Assembly (NCBI GenBank): GCA_012932295.1
Contig: JAAONU010000006.1
Location: forward strand, 25,942,882-26,006,881
Direction: 5' to 3'
Source: Cyclina sinensis
Taxonomy: Eukaryota; Mollusca; Bivalvia; Venerida; Veneridae
Length of the DNA stretch: 64,000 nt
Shown here: positions 50,085 through 62,483 of the stretch, piece after piece
Position numbering within the stretch: position 1 is the stretch's first letter
How the letters are laid out: every line of letters starts with the position of its first letter
Made by a program: the position numbers and the translations under genes
The notes under the pieces: generated by a model
Told to the model about the DNA's origin: nothing
What the model saw: the letters and a program-made list of their open reading frames with translations, nothing else
Databases searched by the model: none

Positions 50085-52745
50085 ATATGAAAAAAAAAAT
50101 ACGAAAAATGATTAGTTTGCGCGAATACAACGTAAAAAGAACGGCATTAAAGCTTTATAACAAAAAATAAATAAATGATAAATTGCTGATTTTTCGATAA
50201 TGATAAAGTGCATAAGCGCCGCCAATTTGTAAATTTATTAATTGAATACAGGTGCGCGTGACGTCAGTTACGCACTTCCGGGGAAAAATGATCAGAAATT
50301 ATAGTAGAGTTCTGATAATTGATTTGACAAAAAATGGAAAAAAATGAATCTGTTGGACTTCTTGCGTACGATAATTTTTCATTACAAATGAACGTCAATT
50401 TCATAAGAAATGTTTGAGATTGAGAAAAAAAGACCAAAAATATCTATATAAAACAATATAAAAAGCCCTGAAACTCTGTCTGAAAAACAAAACAAAAACA
50501 GAAATACTGTTTTGCAATTTACAATTTGTAAACATTCTAAAATTAACATGTGTGCTTTAATTGTGTTTCTTGCACTTGTGGTTTATTGATATTTTTTTTT
50601 TAATTTAAAAACTGATGCGTTAAATTGCGTATCTATCAGCAAGCTAATTCTGCATCACTGCCCTATTTGGAGCAATAATCTAATACCGGAAATGAGTAAC
50701 CGACGTCACAGCCTCATTCTCACTAGTCTGGCGAGATTAAAAATTGCAATAATGGCTGCGCCCTGGTTTCTTTGATTGGGCAATAAATTCTGATGCATAA
50801 ACTCACATTTCTTTTTTGAATGATTTCGATGTAAGTTTGTCATAATACTACTATTTGAGGGATGTTTAATGAATGGAGACTGCTTACATACTTCCCATTT
50901 TTATCCCTTTAAAATAACAAACGTGTAATTGTAGGACATATACTGTTTCTGCACTTGAGGTCTTGGGATAGAGTCACAAGTATGGGCAAATTTGAAAATG
51001 TTTTATTTGAATCTGTTTGATTCGCATACCGTCCCTGAAAGTATTACGTTGAAAAATTAAGTTCAGTATTAAGTATTTATACTTTCATTGTTCCGTCATT
51101 CAAAAGTCTTTGGTGGAACTGACAACAGTTTGATCAGTTGTAAACCATGGTAATCAATACGCGTGTATCATATAAAAAAAATGCAGGGTCAAGGCCAAAC
51201 ACACATATCTTGTTAGCCCTTTAATTACCCAACATACTTACTGATAAAAAATTTCAAAGATCTTGCCACATATCTATATAACATTTTGCGAAGTTGGGTT
51301 CTTTAATCATCGTCGAGTTAGATACCATTCTCTTTCAAACATTTAGCATTTTTTATTTATTTTCTGTACATAAGAAATATTGAGGTTTTCTCTTCGTGTT
51401 TTATTTTAATACATATTTTATTTGCATTTTGTATTAATTGCTAGTCTCATTTGAAAGGTAAGCTTAAACATTCGCCAGATTGATATTATATCACTTGGAT
51501 CTGAATACCTACGTTGAAACAAGAGAATCTAAATGATTAATTAGAGTGTTTCCATTCCCTAATGATAGTCAATCTGCAGACTAAATTGTTGATGAAATCA
51601 TCAATCTAGTCTAAAATGCAAGAGTGAAAAGGTTGTGCATTGGTAAACTCTGTTCTAGGTAGTTCTTTTTTAAATATGTATGAACATCTTCTTCTTTGTA
51701 TAGTTTCTAAATTCTTTAGACAATATAAAATAAGATTATTTAACCTCCATGGCAGTTTTAAAGACACTCTTTCTTCTTTATTTTATTTTCGTTTTTCTAT
51801 CACTTACTAATTAAAAGCTTGAAATCAAGGAAAAATGTTTAATACCCTTTTGATATGCATGTTATAATTATCTTCTCTGCAACAGCTTGTGTCATTTCTG
51901 TTGCACTTCCGGTTGAAATATGTTGTTGTTGTTTTTGCTTTTGTTTATCAGGTTTCATGTCCATTTTGTGCTATCATTTGTCACTTTGTTTGATTGTTAG
52001 ATTGTTTCTTTCGTCTTAAAATTCTTGACATGTCTGAGCTTGATAAAGTTAGGCGCATCATTTTTAGTTATCAACAGATTGTGGATAGAAAATACATCGG
52101 TAAGACTGACATTCATTCATGAACTGTGTGACTATGTTATTCCTTAGTGTTTGAACTGGAACATATAAAAGTTACATTTACATTCTGCAGTGCAGTAACG
52201 TTCCTTTATTTAATTTTATTCGTGTAAATAGATCTTTGATGCGTTCAAACTGTGATATTTATTATATCAATTCAAAATAAATTATTTTCATATTGTTTGT
52301 GTTTCTTTGTTGTCTTTGGGTTTAAAGCATAGAGTAGGTAAAATCTACAACTCCTCATTGATCGAGTTATGTCTTTATAAAGACCTCAGATGTTTAGAAT
52401 TATATGCTTTGGTGTAAAGTTTTCCCTCAAACACTGAATTTTGATACAATGTGTATTTATATTTACTCTGAGAGAATGTTTATAAAAAAGTTAATATCAT
52501 TCCCGTAAGGTTGCCTTCGTTTGATCTTATATTTATAAGCGTTCGGATGTTTGTGTGGTATTAAAAGTGTTTTCACATGAATTCGAATACCACCGAAGCA
52601 TATATCAAAGATCTGCGAAATTCAGATCTTCACCGCAACTTAAGAATATCTATTACACACCACGCTTCATTTTACAGAATCAGTATGATTAAATAACTAT
52701 TCAACAAAGAATATATATTTGCAAAGTAAAAGCCGTTTATACAAG
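50085..52745. other. Intergenic AT-rich DNA between the plus-strand gene and the lectin gene
   Basis: The two genes are convergent. No exon or repeat was supported in the interval. Confidence 0.5.
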
Positions 52746-52746
52746 A

Positions 52747-52752
52747 TTTATT
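52747..52752 (-). terminator. Poly(A) signal AATAAA of the lectin gene
   Basis: Minus-strand AATAAA about 52 nt past the stop codon, at a typical distance. Confidence 0.65.
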
Positions 52753-52803
52753 GTAGGCCTCAAAACAACCTCCGTCCTTATTTTTGCTGATTTTAGTAGG
52801 TCA

Positions 52804-52837
52804 TCATCCAATTATCGAGCCACCGTCCACGTAATCT
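52804..52837 (-). CDS. C-type lectin terminal exon
   Basis: The acceptor is TTGCGTTTCAG. It completes the split Glu codon, adds DYVDGGSIIG, and ends at TGA (52804-52806). Confidence 0.75.
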
Positions 52838-55800
52838 CTGAAACGCAAAAGAAAATGATTATTCTTTAAGTCACTGTCCTTTTAATAAATGCTCACATCC
52901 CTGAGTTTTAAAATATTATGCAAAAATAATTAGAGTGAAGTTGGCTAAGAGATCGGCAATCGACGTTCGACATTCAATATACAGCTATGCAATCAACATC
53001 CGGCTATGCATTAGCAAATATGCTAATACACAGCTGTGCAATCTACGTTCAGCTCTGCATTCAACGAATGTAGAGCTGTGCAATCGACATTCAGCTCTAC
53101 ATTCAAAATACAATATTCCAGAATGTAGAGCTATGCATTCGACGTTCAGCTCTGCATTCACCAAATGCAGAGCTGTGCAATCGAAATTCAGCTCTACATT
53201 CGAAATATAATATATCTGAATGTAGAGCTATGCATTCGACATTCAGCTCTGCATTCAATGAATGTACAGCTGTGCAATCGAAATTCAGCTCTGCATTCAA
53301 CGAATGTAGAGCTGTGCAATCGAAATTCAGCTCGACATTCGAAATACAATATCCCGAATGCATAGCTATGCATTCGACATTCAGCTTTGCATTCACCGAA
53401 TGCAGAGCTGTGCAATCGATATTCAGCTCTCAATTCGAAATACAATATTCCTGAATGTAGAGCTATGCATTTTACGTTCAGCTCTGCATTCAACGAATGT
53501 TGAGCTGTGCAATCGATATTCAGCTCTACATTCAAAATAAATTATTCCTGAATGTAGAGCTATGCATTCGGCGTTCAGCACGACATTCGACGAATGTAGA
53601 GCTGTGCATTGGACAATCAGCTTTACATTAGAAATACATTATTCCTGAATGTAGAGCTATGCATTCGACGTTCAGCTCTGCATTCATCGAATGTAGAGCT
53701 GTGCAATTGATATTCAGCTCTACAATCGAAATACAATATTCCGAATGCATAGCTATGCATTCGACATTCAGCTCTGCATTCATCGAATGCAGAGCTGTTC
53801 ATTCGATATTCAGCTCTACATTCGAAATAAATAATTCCTGAATGTAGAGCTATGCATTCGACGTTCAGTTCTCCATTCAATGAATGTACAGCTGTGCAAT
53901 CGAAATTCAGCTCTGCATTCAACGAATGTAGAGCTGTGCAATAGAAATTCAGCTCGACATTCGAAATACAATATCCCGAATGCATAGCTATGCATTCGAC
54001 ATTCAGCTTTGCATTCACCGAATGCAGAGCTGTGCAATCGATATTCAGCTCTCAATTCGAAATACAATATTCCTGAATGTAGAGCTATGCATTTTACGTT
54101 CAGCTCTGCATTCAACGAATCTTGAGCTTTGCAATCGATATTCAGCTCTACATTCAAAATAAATATTAGAGTGAAGTTAGCTATGAGATCTCCAATCGAT
54201 GTTCGACATTCAATGTACAGCTATGCAATCAACATTCGGCTATGCATTAGCAGATATGCTAATACACAGCTGTGCAATCTACGTTCAGCTCTGCAATCAA
54301 CGAATGTAGAGCTGTGCAATCGACATTCAGCTCTACATTCGAAACACAATATTCCTGAATGTAGAGCTATGCATTCGACATTCAGCTCTGTATTCAACGA
54401 ATGTAGAGCTGTGCAATCGATATTCAGCTCTACATTCAAAATAAATTATTCCTGAATGCAGAGCTATGCATTCGACGTTCAGCTCTGCATTCCCCGAATG
54501 AAGAGCTATGCATTCGACGTTCGGCTCTGCATTCAATGAATGTAGAGGTGTGCAATCGACATTCAGCTCTTCATTAGAAATGCAATATTCCTGAATGAAG
54601 AGCATTGCATTCGACGTTCAGCTCTGCATTCAACGAACATAGAGCTGTGCAATCGATATTCAGCTCTTCATTCAAAATAAATTTTTCCTGAATGTAGAGC
54701 TATACATTCGACATTCAGTTCTACATTCGAAATGCAATATTCCTGAATGTAGAGCTACGCATTGGACGTTCAGATCTGCATTCAACGAATGAAGAGCTGT
54801 GCAATCGACATTCAGCTCTACATTCGAAATACAATATTCCTGAATGTAGAGCTATGCATTCGACGTTCAGCTCTGCATTCCCCGAATGTAGAGCTGTGCA
54901 ATCGATATTTAGCTCTACATTCAAAATAAATTATTTCTGAATGTAGAGCTATGCATTCGACGTTCAACTCTGCATTCCCCGAATGTAGAGCTATGCAATA
55001 GAGGTTTATCTCTGCATTCAACGAATGTAGGGCTGTGCAATCGACATTCAGCTCTACATTCAAAATGCAATATTCCTGAATGTAGAGCTGTGCAATCGAC
55101 ATTCAGATCTACATTCGAAATCCCGTATTCCTGAATGTAAAGCTATGCATTCGAAGTTCAGCTCTGCATTCCCCGAATGTAGAGCAATACAATCGACATT
55201 CAGCTCTACATTAGAAATGATATATTCCCGAATGTAGAGCTATGCATTCGACATTCAGCTCTGCATTCCCCGAATGTAGAGCTATGCAATCGACGTTCAG
55301 CTCTTCATTCAACGAATGTAGAGCTGTGCAATCGACATTCAGCTCTACATTCGAAATACAATATTCCTAAATGTAGAGCTATGCATTCGACTTTTAGCTC
55401 TGCATTCAACGAATGTACAGCTGTGCAATCGACATTCAGCTCTACATTCGAAATGCAATATTCATGAATGTAGAGCTATGCATTCGACGTTCAGCTCTGC
55501 GTTCCCCGAATGTAGAGCTATGCAATCGACGTTTAGCTCTGCATTCCCCGAATGTAGAGCTGTGCAATCGACATTCAACTCTACATTCAAGATACAATAA
55601 TCCTGAATGTACAGCTATGCATTCGACGTTCAGCTCTGCATTCGAAATACAATATTCCTGAATGTACAGCTATGCATTCGACGTTCAGCTCTACATTCAA
55701 CGAATGTACAGCTGTGTAATCGATATTCAGCACTACATTCAAAATAAATCATTCCTGAATGTAGAGCTATGCATTCGGCGTTCAGCACGACATTCGACGA

Positions 55801-58800
55801 ATGTAGAGCTGTGCATTGGACAATCAGCTTTACATTAGAAATACATTATTCCTGAATGTAGAGCTATGCATTCGACGTTCAGCTCTGCATTCATCGAATG
55901 TAGAGCTGTGCAATTGATATTCAGCTCTACATTCGAAATACAATATTCCGAATGCATAGCTATGCATTCGACATTCAGCTCTGCATTCATCGAATGCAGA
56001 GCTGTTCATTCGATATTCAGCTCTACATTCGAAATAAATAATTCCTGAATGTAGAGCTATGCATTCGACGTTCAGTTCTCCATTCAATGAATGTACAGCT
56101 GTGCAATCGAAATTCAGCTCTGCATTCAACGAATGTAGAGCTGTGCAATCGAAATTCAGCTCGACATTCGAAATACAATATCCCGAATGCATAGCTATGC
56201 ATTCGACATTCAGCTTTGCATTCACCGAATGCAGAGCTGTGCAATCGATATTCAGCTCTCAATTCGAAATACAATATTCCTGAATGTAGAGCTATGCATT
56301 TTACGTTCAGCTCTGCATTCAACGAATCTTGAGCTTTGCAATCGATATTCAGCTCTACATTCAAAATAAATATTAGATTGAAGTTAGCTATGAGATCTCC
56401 AATCGATGTTCGACATTCAATGTACAGCTATGCAATCAACATTCGGCTATGCATTAGCAGATATGCTAATACACAGCTGTGCAATCTACGTTCAGCTCTG
56501 CAATCAACGAATGTAGAGCTGTGCAATCGACATTCAGCTCTACATTCGAAACACAATATTCCTGAATGTAGAGCTATGCATTCGACATTCAGCTCTGTAT
56601 TCAACGAATGTAGAGCTGTGCAATCGATATTCAGCTCTACATTCAAAATAAATTATTCCTGAATGCAGAGCTATGCATTCGACGTTCAGCTCTGCATTCC
56701 CCGAATGAAGAGCTATGCATTCGACGTTCGGCTCTGCATTCAATGAATGTAGAGGTGTGCAATCGACATTCAGCTCTTCATTAGAAATGCAATATTCCTG
56801 AATGAAGAGCTATGCATTCGACGTTCAGCTCTGCATTCAACGAACATAGAGCTGTGCAATCGATATTCAGCTCTTCATTCAAAATAAATTTTTCCTGAAT
56901 GTAGAGCTATACATTCGACATTCAGTTCTACATTCGAAATGCAATATTCCTGAATGTAGAGCTACGCATTGGACGTTCAGATCTGCATTCAACGAATGAA
57001 GAGCTGTGCAATCGACATTCAGCTCTACATTCGAAATACAATATTCCTGAATGTAGAGCTATGCATTCGACGTTCAGCTCTGCATTCCCCGAATGTAGAG
57101 CTGTGCAATCGATATTTAGCTCTACATTCAAAATAAATTATTTCTGAATGTAGAGCTATGCATTCGACGTTCAACTCTGCATTCCCCGAATGTAGAGCTA
57201 TGCAATAGAGGTTTATCTCTGCATTCAACGAATGTAGGGCTGTGCAATCGACATTCAGCTCTACATTCAAAATGCAATATTCCTGAATGTAGAGCTGTGC
57301 AATCGACATTCAGATCTACATTCGAAATCCCGTATTCCTGAATGTAAAGCTATGCATTCGAAGATCAGCTCTGCATTCCCCGAATGTAGAGCAATACAAT
57401 CGACATTCAGCTCTACATTAGAAATGATATATTCCCGAATGTAGAGCTATGCATTCGACATTCAGCTCTGCATTCCCCGAATGTAGAGCTATGCAATCGA
57501 CGTTCAGCTCTTCATTCAACGAATGTAGAGCTGTGCAATCGACATTCAGCTCTACATTCGAAATACAATATTCCTAAATGTAGAGCTATGCATTCGACTT
57601 TTAGCTCTGCATTCAACGAATGTACAGCTGTGCAATCGACATTCAGCTCTACATTCGAAATGCAATATTCATGAATGTAGAGCTATGCATTCGACGTTCA
57701 GCTCTGCGTTCCCCGAATGTAGAGCTATGCAATCGACGTTTAGCTCTGCATTCCCCGAATGTAGAGCTGTGCAATCGACATTCAACTTTACATTCAAGAT
57801 ACAATAATCCTGAATGTACAGCTATGCATTCGACGTTCAGCTCTGCATTCGAAATACAATATTCCTGAATGTACAGCTATGCATTCGACGTTCAGCTCTA
57901 CATTCAACGAATGTACAGCTGTGTAATCGATATTCAGCACTACATTCAAAATAAATCATTCCTGAATGTAGAGCTATGCAATCGACGTTCAGCTCTGCAT
58001 TCAACGAATGTAGAGCTGTGCAATCGGCATTCAACTTTACATTCAAGATACAATGTACATGTTCCTGAACGTAGAGCTATGCATTCGACGTTCAACGAAT
58101 GTAGACCTGTGCAATTGATATAAGGTCAACATTTAAATACAATTTAGAATTAGCAGTAGCAGTAAAAGCAGTAGCACTAGGGAAGTCAGAAAAGTCTGGA
58201 AAGTCTAAATCAAATTAAGACATATTTTAACATCTTGAGACGCAACCGAGTCTATTGCATAGGTCTGCCACTGTTTTTGACACTGCCGCAGACTTTCAGG
58301 AATTCTAGTGCCAATCGTGAAATTGTCATGTAAAATGTCTAGAGACCACCCGGTTCGATTTAAAAGGTCTGCGACTGTTTTTAACACTCTCGCAGAGTTT
58401 CAGGAATGTTGCTGCCAATCAAGAAAATGGCATTTTTTATGTCTAGGGACTCTCCAGGGTCGATTATATTGGTCTGCGACTGTTTCTGACACACTCGCAG
58501 ACTTTCAGGAATTTTGGTGCCATTAAAAAGAAGCCAATGTCTAGAGTCTCTCCAGAGTCGATTGAACCGGTCTGCGACTGTTTCTGAAACGCTCGCAGAC
58601 TTTCAGGAATTTTGGTGCCAATCAAGAAAATATTATTTTTAATGTCTAGAGACTCTCCAGGGTCGATTAAATCGGTCTGCGACTGTTTCTGACATTCTCG
58701 CAGACTTTAAGGAATTTTGGTGCCAATAAAAAATGCTAATTTGACGTCTAGTGACTCTCCAGGGTGGATTTAAACGGTCTGCGACTATTTCTGACACTCT

Positions 58801-61800
58801 CGCAGACTTTCAGGAATTTTGGTGCCAATCTAAAAATGCCATTTTTTATGTCCAGGGACTCACCAGGGTGGATTTGACGGTCTGCGACTGTCTCTGACAC
58901 CCTCGCAGACTTTCAGGAATTTTAATGCCAATCAAACAAATGAAATTTTTTTATGTCTAGTGACCCTCCAGGGTCGATTTAACCGGTCTGTGACTGTTTC
59001 TGATACTCTCGCAGACTTTCAGGAATTTTGGTGCCAATCAAGAAAATATTATTTTTGATGTCTAGTGACTCTCCAGGGTCGATTAAATCGGTCTGCGACT
59101 GTTTCTGACACACTCGCAGACTTTCAGGAATTTTGGTGGCAATAAAAAAATGCTAATTTGACGTCTAGTGACTCTCCAGGGTGGTTTTAAACGGTCTGCG
59201 ACTGTTTCTGACACTCTCGTAGACTTTCAGGTATATTGGTGCCAATCTAAAAATGCCATTTTTTTGTCCAGGGACTCACCAGGGTGGATTTGACCGGTCC
59301 GCGACTGTTTCTGACACCCTCGCAGACTTTCAGGAATTTTAATGCCAATCAAACAAATGCAAATTTTTATGTCTAGTGACTCTCCAGGGTCGATTTGACC
59401 GGTCCGCGGCTGTTTCTGACACCCTCGCAGACTTTCAGGAATTTTGGTGCCAATCAAGAAAATGACATTTTTGATGTCTAGTGACTCTCCAGGGTCGATT
59501 AAATTGGTCTGCGACTGTTTCTGACACACTCGCAGACTTTCAGGAATTTTGGCCAATGAAGAAAATGACATTTTTGATGTCTAGTGACTCTCCAGGGTCG
59601 ATTAAATTGGTCTGTGACTGTTTCTGACACACTCGCAGACTTTTTTAGGAATTTTGTTGCCAATAAAAAAACGCCATTTTTTTATGTCTAGGGTCTCTCC
59701 AGAGTCGATATAACCGGTCTTCGACTGTTTCAGACACTCTTGCAGACTTTCAGAGTTTCCTACTGTTCTTACTGCTACTGCCAATTTCCCGTTTTTCCTA
59801 TTGCTACTGCTGGTACTACTACTGCCAACTTCATGTTTGAGTTATTTTCTATTGCGGCTACTGCTAACATCGATTGCACAGCTATTTATTCGGTGAATGC
59901 AGAGCTGAACGTCGAATGCATAGCTCTACATTCAAGAATATTGTATTTTGAATGAATAGCTGAATGTCGATTGCACAGCTCTGCAATCGGTGAATGCAGA
60001 GCTGAATGTCGAATGCATAGCACTACATTCAGGAATAGAGTATTTCGAATGTAGACCTGGATGACGATTACACAGCTCTGCATTTGGTGAATGCAGAGCT
60101 AAATGTCGAATGCATACCTATGCATTCGGAATATTGTATTTCGAATGTCGAGCTGAATTTCGATTGCACAGCTGTACATTCGTTTAATGCAGAGCTGAAC
60201 GTCGAATGCATAGCTGTACATTCAGAAATATTGTACTTCGAATGTAGAGCTGAACGTCGATTGCACAGCTCTACATTCGTTGAATGCAGAGCTGAACGTC
60301 GAATGCATAGCTCTACATTCGGGGAATGCAGAGCTGAACGTCGAATGCAAAGCTCTACATTCAGAAATAATTTATTTTGAATGTAGAGCTGAATATGGAT
60401 TGCACAGCTCTACATTCGTTGAATGCAGAGCTGAACGTCAAATGCATAGCTCTACATTCAGGAATATTGTATTTCGTATGTAGAGCTGAATGTCGATTGC
60501 ACATCTCTACATTCGTTGAATGCAGAGCTGAACGTTGAATGCATAGCTCTACATTCAGAAATATTGTACTTCGAATGTAGAGCTGAACGTCGATTGCACA
60601 GCTCTACATTCGTTGAATGCAGAGCTGAACGTCGAATGCATAGCCTTACATTCAGGAATATTGTATTTCGTATGTAGAGCTGAATGTCGATTGCACTGCT
60701 CTACATTCGTTGAATGCAGAGCTGAACGTTGAATGCATAGCTCTACATTCAGAAATATTGTACTTCGAATGTAGAGCTGAACGTCGATTGCACAGCTCTT
60801 CATTCATTGAATGTAGAGCTGAACGTCGAATGCATAGCTCTACATTCAGAAATAATGTACTTCGTATGTAGAGCTGAATGTCGATTGCACAGCTCTACAT
60901 TCGTTGAATGCAGAGCTGAACGTTGAATGCATAGCTCTACATTCAGAAATATTGTACTTCGAATGTAGAGCTGAACGTCGATTGCACAGCTCTACATTCG
61001 TTGAATGCAGAGCTGAACGTCGAATGCATAGCTCTACATTCAGGAATATTGTATTTCGTATGTAGAGCTGAATGTCGATTGCACAGCTCTACATTCGTTG
61101 AATGCAGAGCTGAACGTTGAATGCATAGCTCTACATTCAGAAATATTGTACTTCGAATGTAGAGCTGAACGTCGATTTCACAGCTCTACATTCGTTGAAT
61201 GCAGAGCTGAACGTCGAATGCATAGCTCTACATTCAGGAATATTGTATTTCGTATGCAGAGCTGAATGTCGATTGCACAGCTCTACATTCGTTGAATGCA
61301 GAGCTGAACGTTGAATGCATAGCTCTACATTCAGAAATATTGTACTTCGAATGTAGAGCTGAACGTCGATTGCACAGCTCTACATTCATTGAATGTAGAG
61401 CTGAACGTCGAATGCATAGCTCTACCTTCAGGAATATTGTATTTCGAATGTAGAGATGAATGTCGATTACACAGCTCTACATTCGTTGAATGCAGAGCTG
61501 AACGTCGATTGCATAGCTTAACATTCGTTGAATGCAGAGCTTAACGTCGAATGCATAGCTCTACATTCATGAATACGGCATTTCGAATGTAGAGCTGAAT
61601 GTCGATTGCACAGCTCTACATTCGTTGAATGCAGAGCTGAACGTAGATTGAACAGCTGTGTATTAGCATATCTGCTAATGCATAGCCGAATGTTGATTGC
61701 ATAGCTATACATTGAATGTCGAACGTCGATTGCAGATCTCATAGCTAACTTCTCTCTAATGCAAAAGTATGCATCCGATTCATAGCAAAATAATGTCATA

Positions 61801-62066
61801 TTCTTAAACACTCCTTATTCAGGACAGACGCGGGATATGCCGTGTACTGGGACATAGGAATCGTACGCAAAAAGACAGGATAAACTCCATCTAATCCGTA
61901 CCATGTTTAATATGGAGTAAACTGTTGACTTACTCTATCTCACAAATGAAAGGCATAGGTTTGTCGCAGTGTTCGTCGTTCCATGCAAAATGATAGCGTG
62001 TGTAGAATGATAAGCAATCTTCCTCGCCGCCATTCTGGTTTGGTTCACCAGGAAACCAAAAGCTGA
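52804..62066 (-). CDS. C-type lectin, last two exons (C-terminal 54 residues)
   Basis: Exons on the minus strand are 61934-62066 (phase 1 to 2) and 52804-52837 (phase 2 to stop TGA). The first reads SFWFPGEPNQNGGEED, then DCLSFYTRYHFAWNDEHCDK and PMPFICEI. This shows the EPN calcium/sugar-binding motif (mannose-type in vertebrate C-type lectins), the WND motif that completes calcium site 2, and three of the conserved domain cysteines. The last exon adds DYVDGGSIIG. The domain's N-terminal half lies upstream of 62066, probably beyond the window. The 9.1-kb intron between the exons is almost wholly occupied by the foldback element. Role in secreted pattern recognition is inferred from the family. 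Confidence 0.85.
52929..58135. repeat. Left arm: 97-bp repeat array with higher-order duplications
   Basis: The unit is two imperfect hairpins: GAATGTAGAGCT, a 15-nt centre, AGCTCTRCATTC (stem up to 12 bp), repeated with a different centre and followed by a CGAAATACAATATTCCT spacer. A near-identical 2,207-bp tandem duplication covers about 53538-55744 and 55745-57951. A further similarity at 622-bp offset links about 53100-53540 with 53720-54160. Copies of the outer terminus (ATTAGA...GAAGTTAGCTATGAGATC) recur inside at 54165 and 56372. Open frames in both strands arise from the repeat. Confidence 0.9.
58190..59745. repeat. Loop of the foldback element: about 103-bp tandem repeat
   Basis: About 15 copies of a unit containing GACTCTCCAGGGTCGATT, GGTCTGCGACTGTTTCTGAC and TCGCAGACTTTCAGGAATTT, with spacing of 101-106 bp. 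It is unrelated to the arm repeat. Open frames on the minus strand (for example 59227-59571) follow where neighbouring units differ by multiples of three. Confidence 0.85.
59870..61760. repeat. Right arm: 97-bp repeat in inverted orientation, with 194-bp alternation
   Basis: Reverse complement of the left-arm repeat. Units with GTACTTCGAATG and GTATTTCGTATG spacers mostly alternate (for example near 60568, 60664, 60762, and 61050, 61147, 61244, 61340), giving a two-unit higher-order repeat. It ends in the same terminus as the left arm. Confidence 0.88.
61934..62066 (-). CDS. C-type lectin penultimate exon (EPN/WND part of the domain)
   Basis: The acceptor is GTTTTACAG and the donor GA/GTAAGT. 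The donor overlaps an in-frame TAA (GAG TAA), so an unspliced transcript would end only two codons after ICEI. Confidence 0.85.
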
Positions 62067-62289
62067 CTGTAAAACTAATGTGTAAATTTGTTTTTAGCAT
62101 CACACGTATTTAATGCTTATATGTGCAATCCTTTTAGATATACGCATCTGTAGTGTTAATTTATACAATTATTTGATATTATTGGAAGTGCTCAGTATAT
62201 GGATTCATTGCTTTAATTATGACGCGACTCTAGTGATGTTAAGTGCATCTGTTTGAGAACAATATGTTACCATAAATAGAATAGGAAAC

Positions 62290-62425
62290 CATGTGACTTA
62301 AATGCAAAAGTGTGCGTTTGAGGCTGACTTAGATTCTTATCATTTAAACACAAATGTATTTGATTGTTTTCAAATCATTTGATTAAATTGCAATTGTATT
62401 CATTTATTTGCGATTCATATGACTA
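62290..62425. repeat. Degenerate outlying copies of the 44-bp minisatellite
   Basis: Blocks of AAATGCAAAAGTGTG, AATCATTTGATTAAATTGCA and GATTCATATGACTAAGACGC resemble the main array further on. Confidence 0.45.
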
Positions 62426-62435
62426 AGACGCAAAT

Positions 62436-62436
<1 letters not shown>

Positions 62437-62467
<31 letters not shown>

Positions 62468-62483
62468 TTTTTTTTTTTTTTTT
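62437..62483. repeat. Poly-T tract
   Basis: A run of 30 T, continuing with one G interruption to about 47 bases. Confidence 0.97.

Larger units (their letters stand above)
52929..61760. mobile_element. 8.8-kb foldback-type element with long repeat-built inverted arms
   Basis: The outer termini match in inverted orientation at roughly 93% over about 138 bp, both beginning ATTAGAG. The element is flanked by GCAAAAATA (52920-52928) and GCAAAAGTA (61761-61769), a 9-bp direct repeat with one mismatch. The left arm (52929 to about 58180) and right arm (about 59750-61760) are arrays of the same 97-bp repeat in opposite orientations. Between them lies a different tandem array. No transposase was seen, so it is non-autonomous. 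Nine-bp duplications and subrepeat-built inverted arms are known from Foldback and Mutator-like elements. Superfamily membership is an inference. Confidence 0.8.

Noticed and set aside
58205..59784. Minus-strand open frames with PESLRGCQKQ repeats
   Set aside because: By-products of the 103-bp tandem array; the frame persists only where adjacent units are 102 or 105 bp.
52935..61811. Dozens of 60-131-residue open frames on both strands (repeating MHS, NVEL, ECRAE patterns)
   Set aside because: They come from the 97-bp repeat, whose period is not a multiple of three, and occur equally on both strands. No splice or start context.
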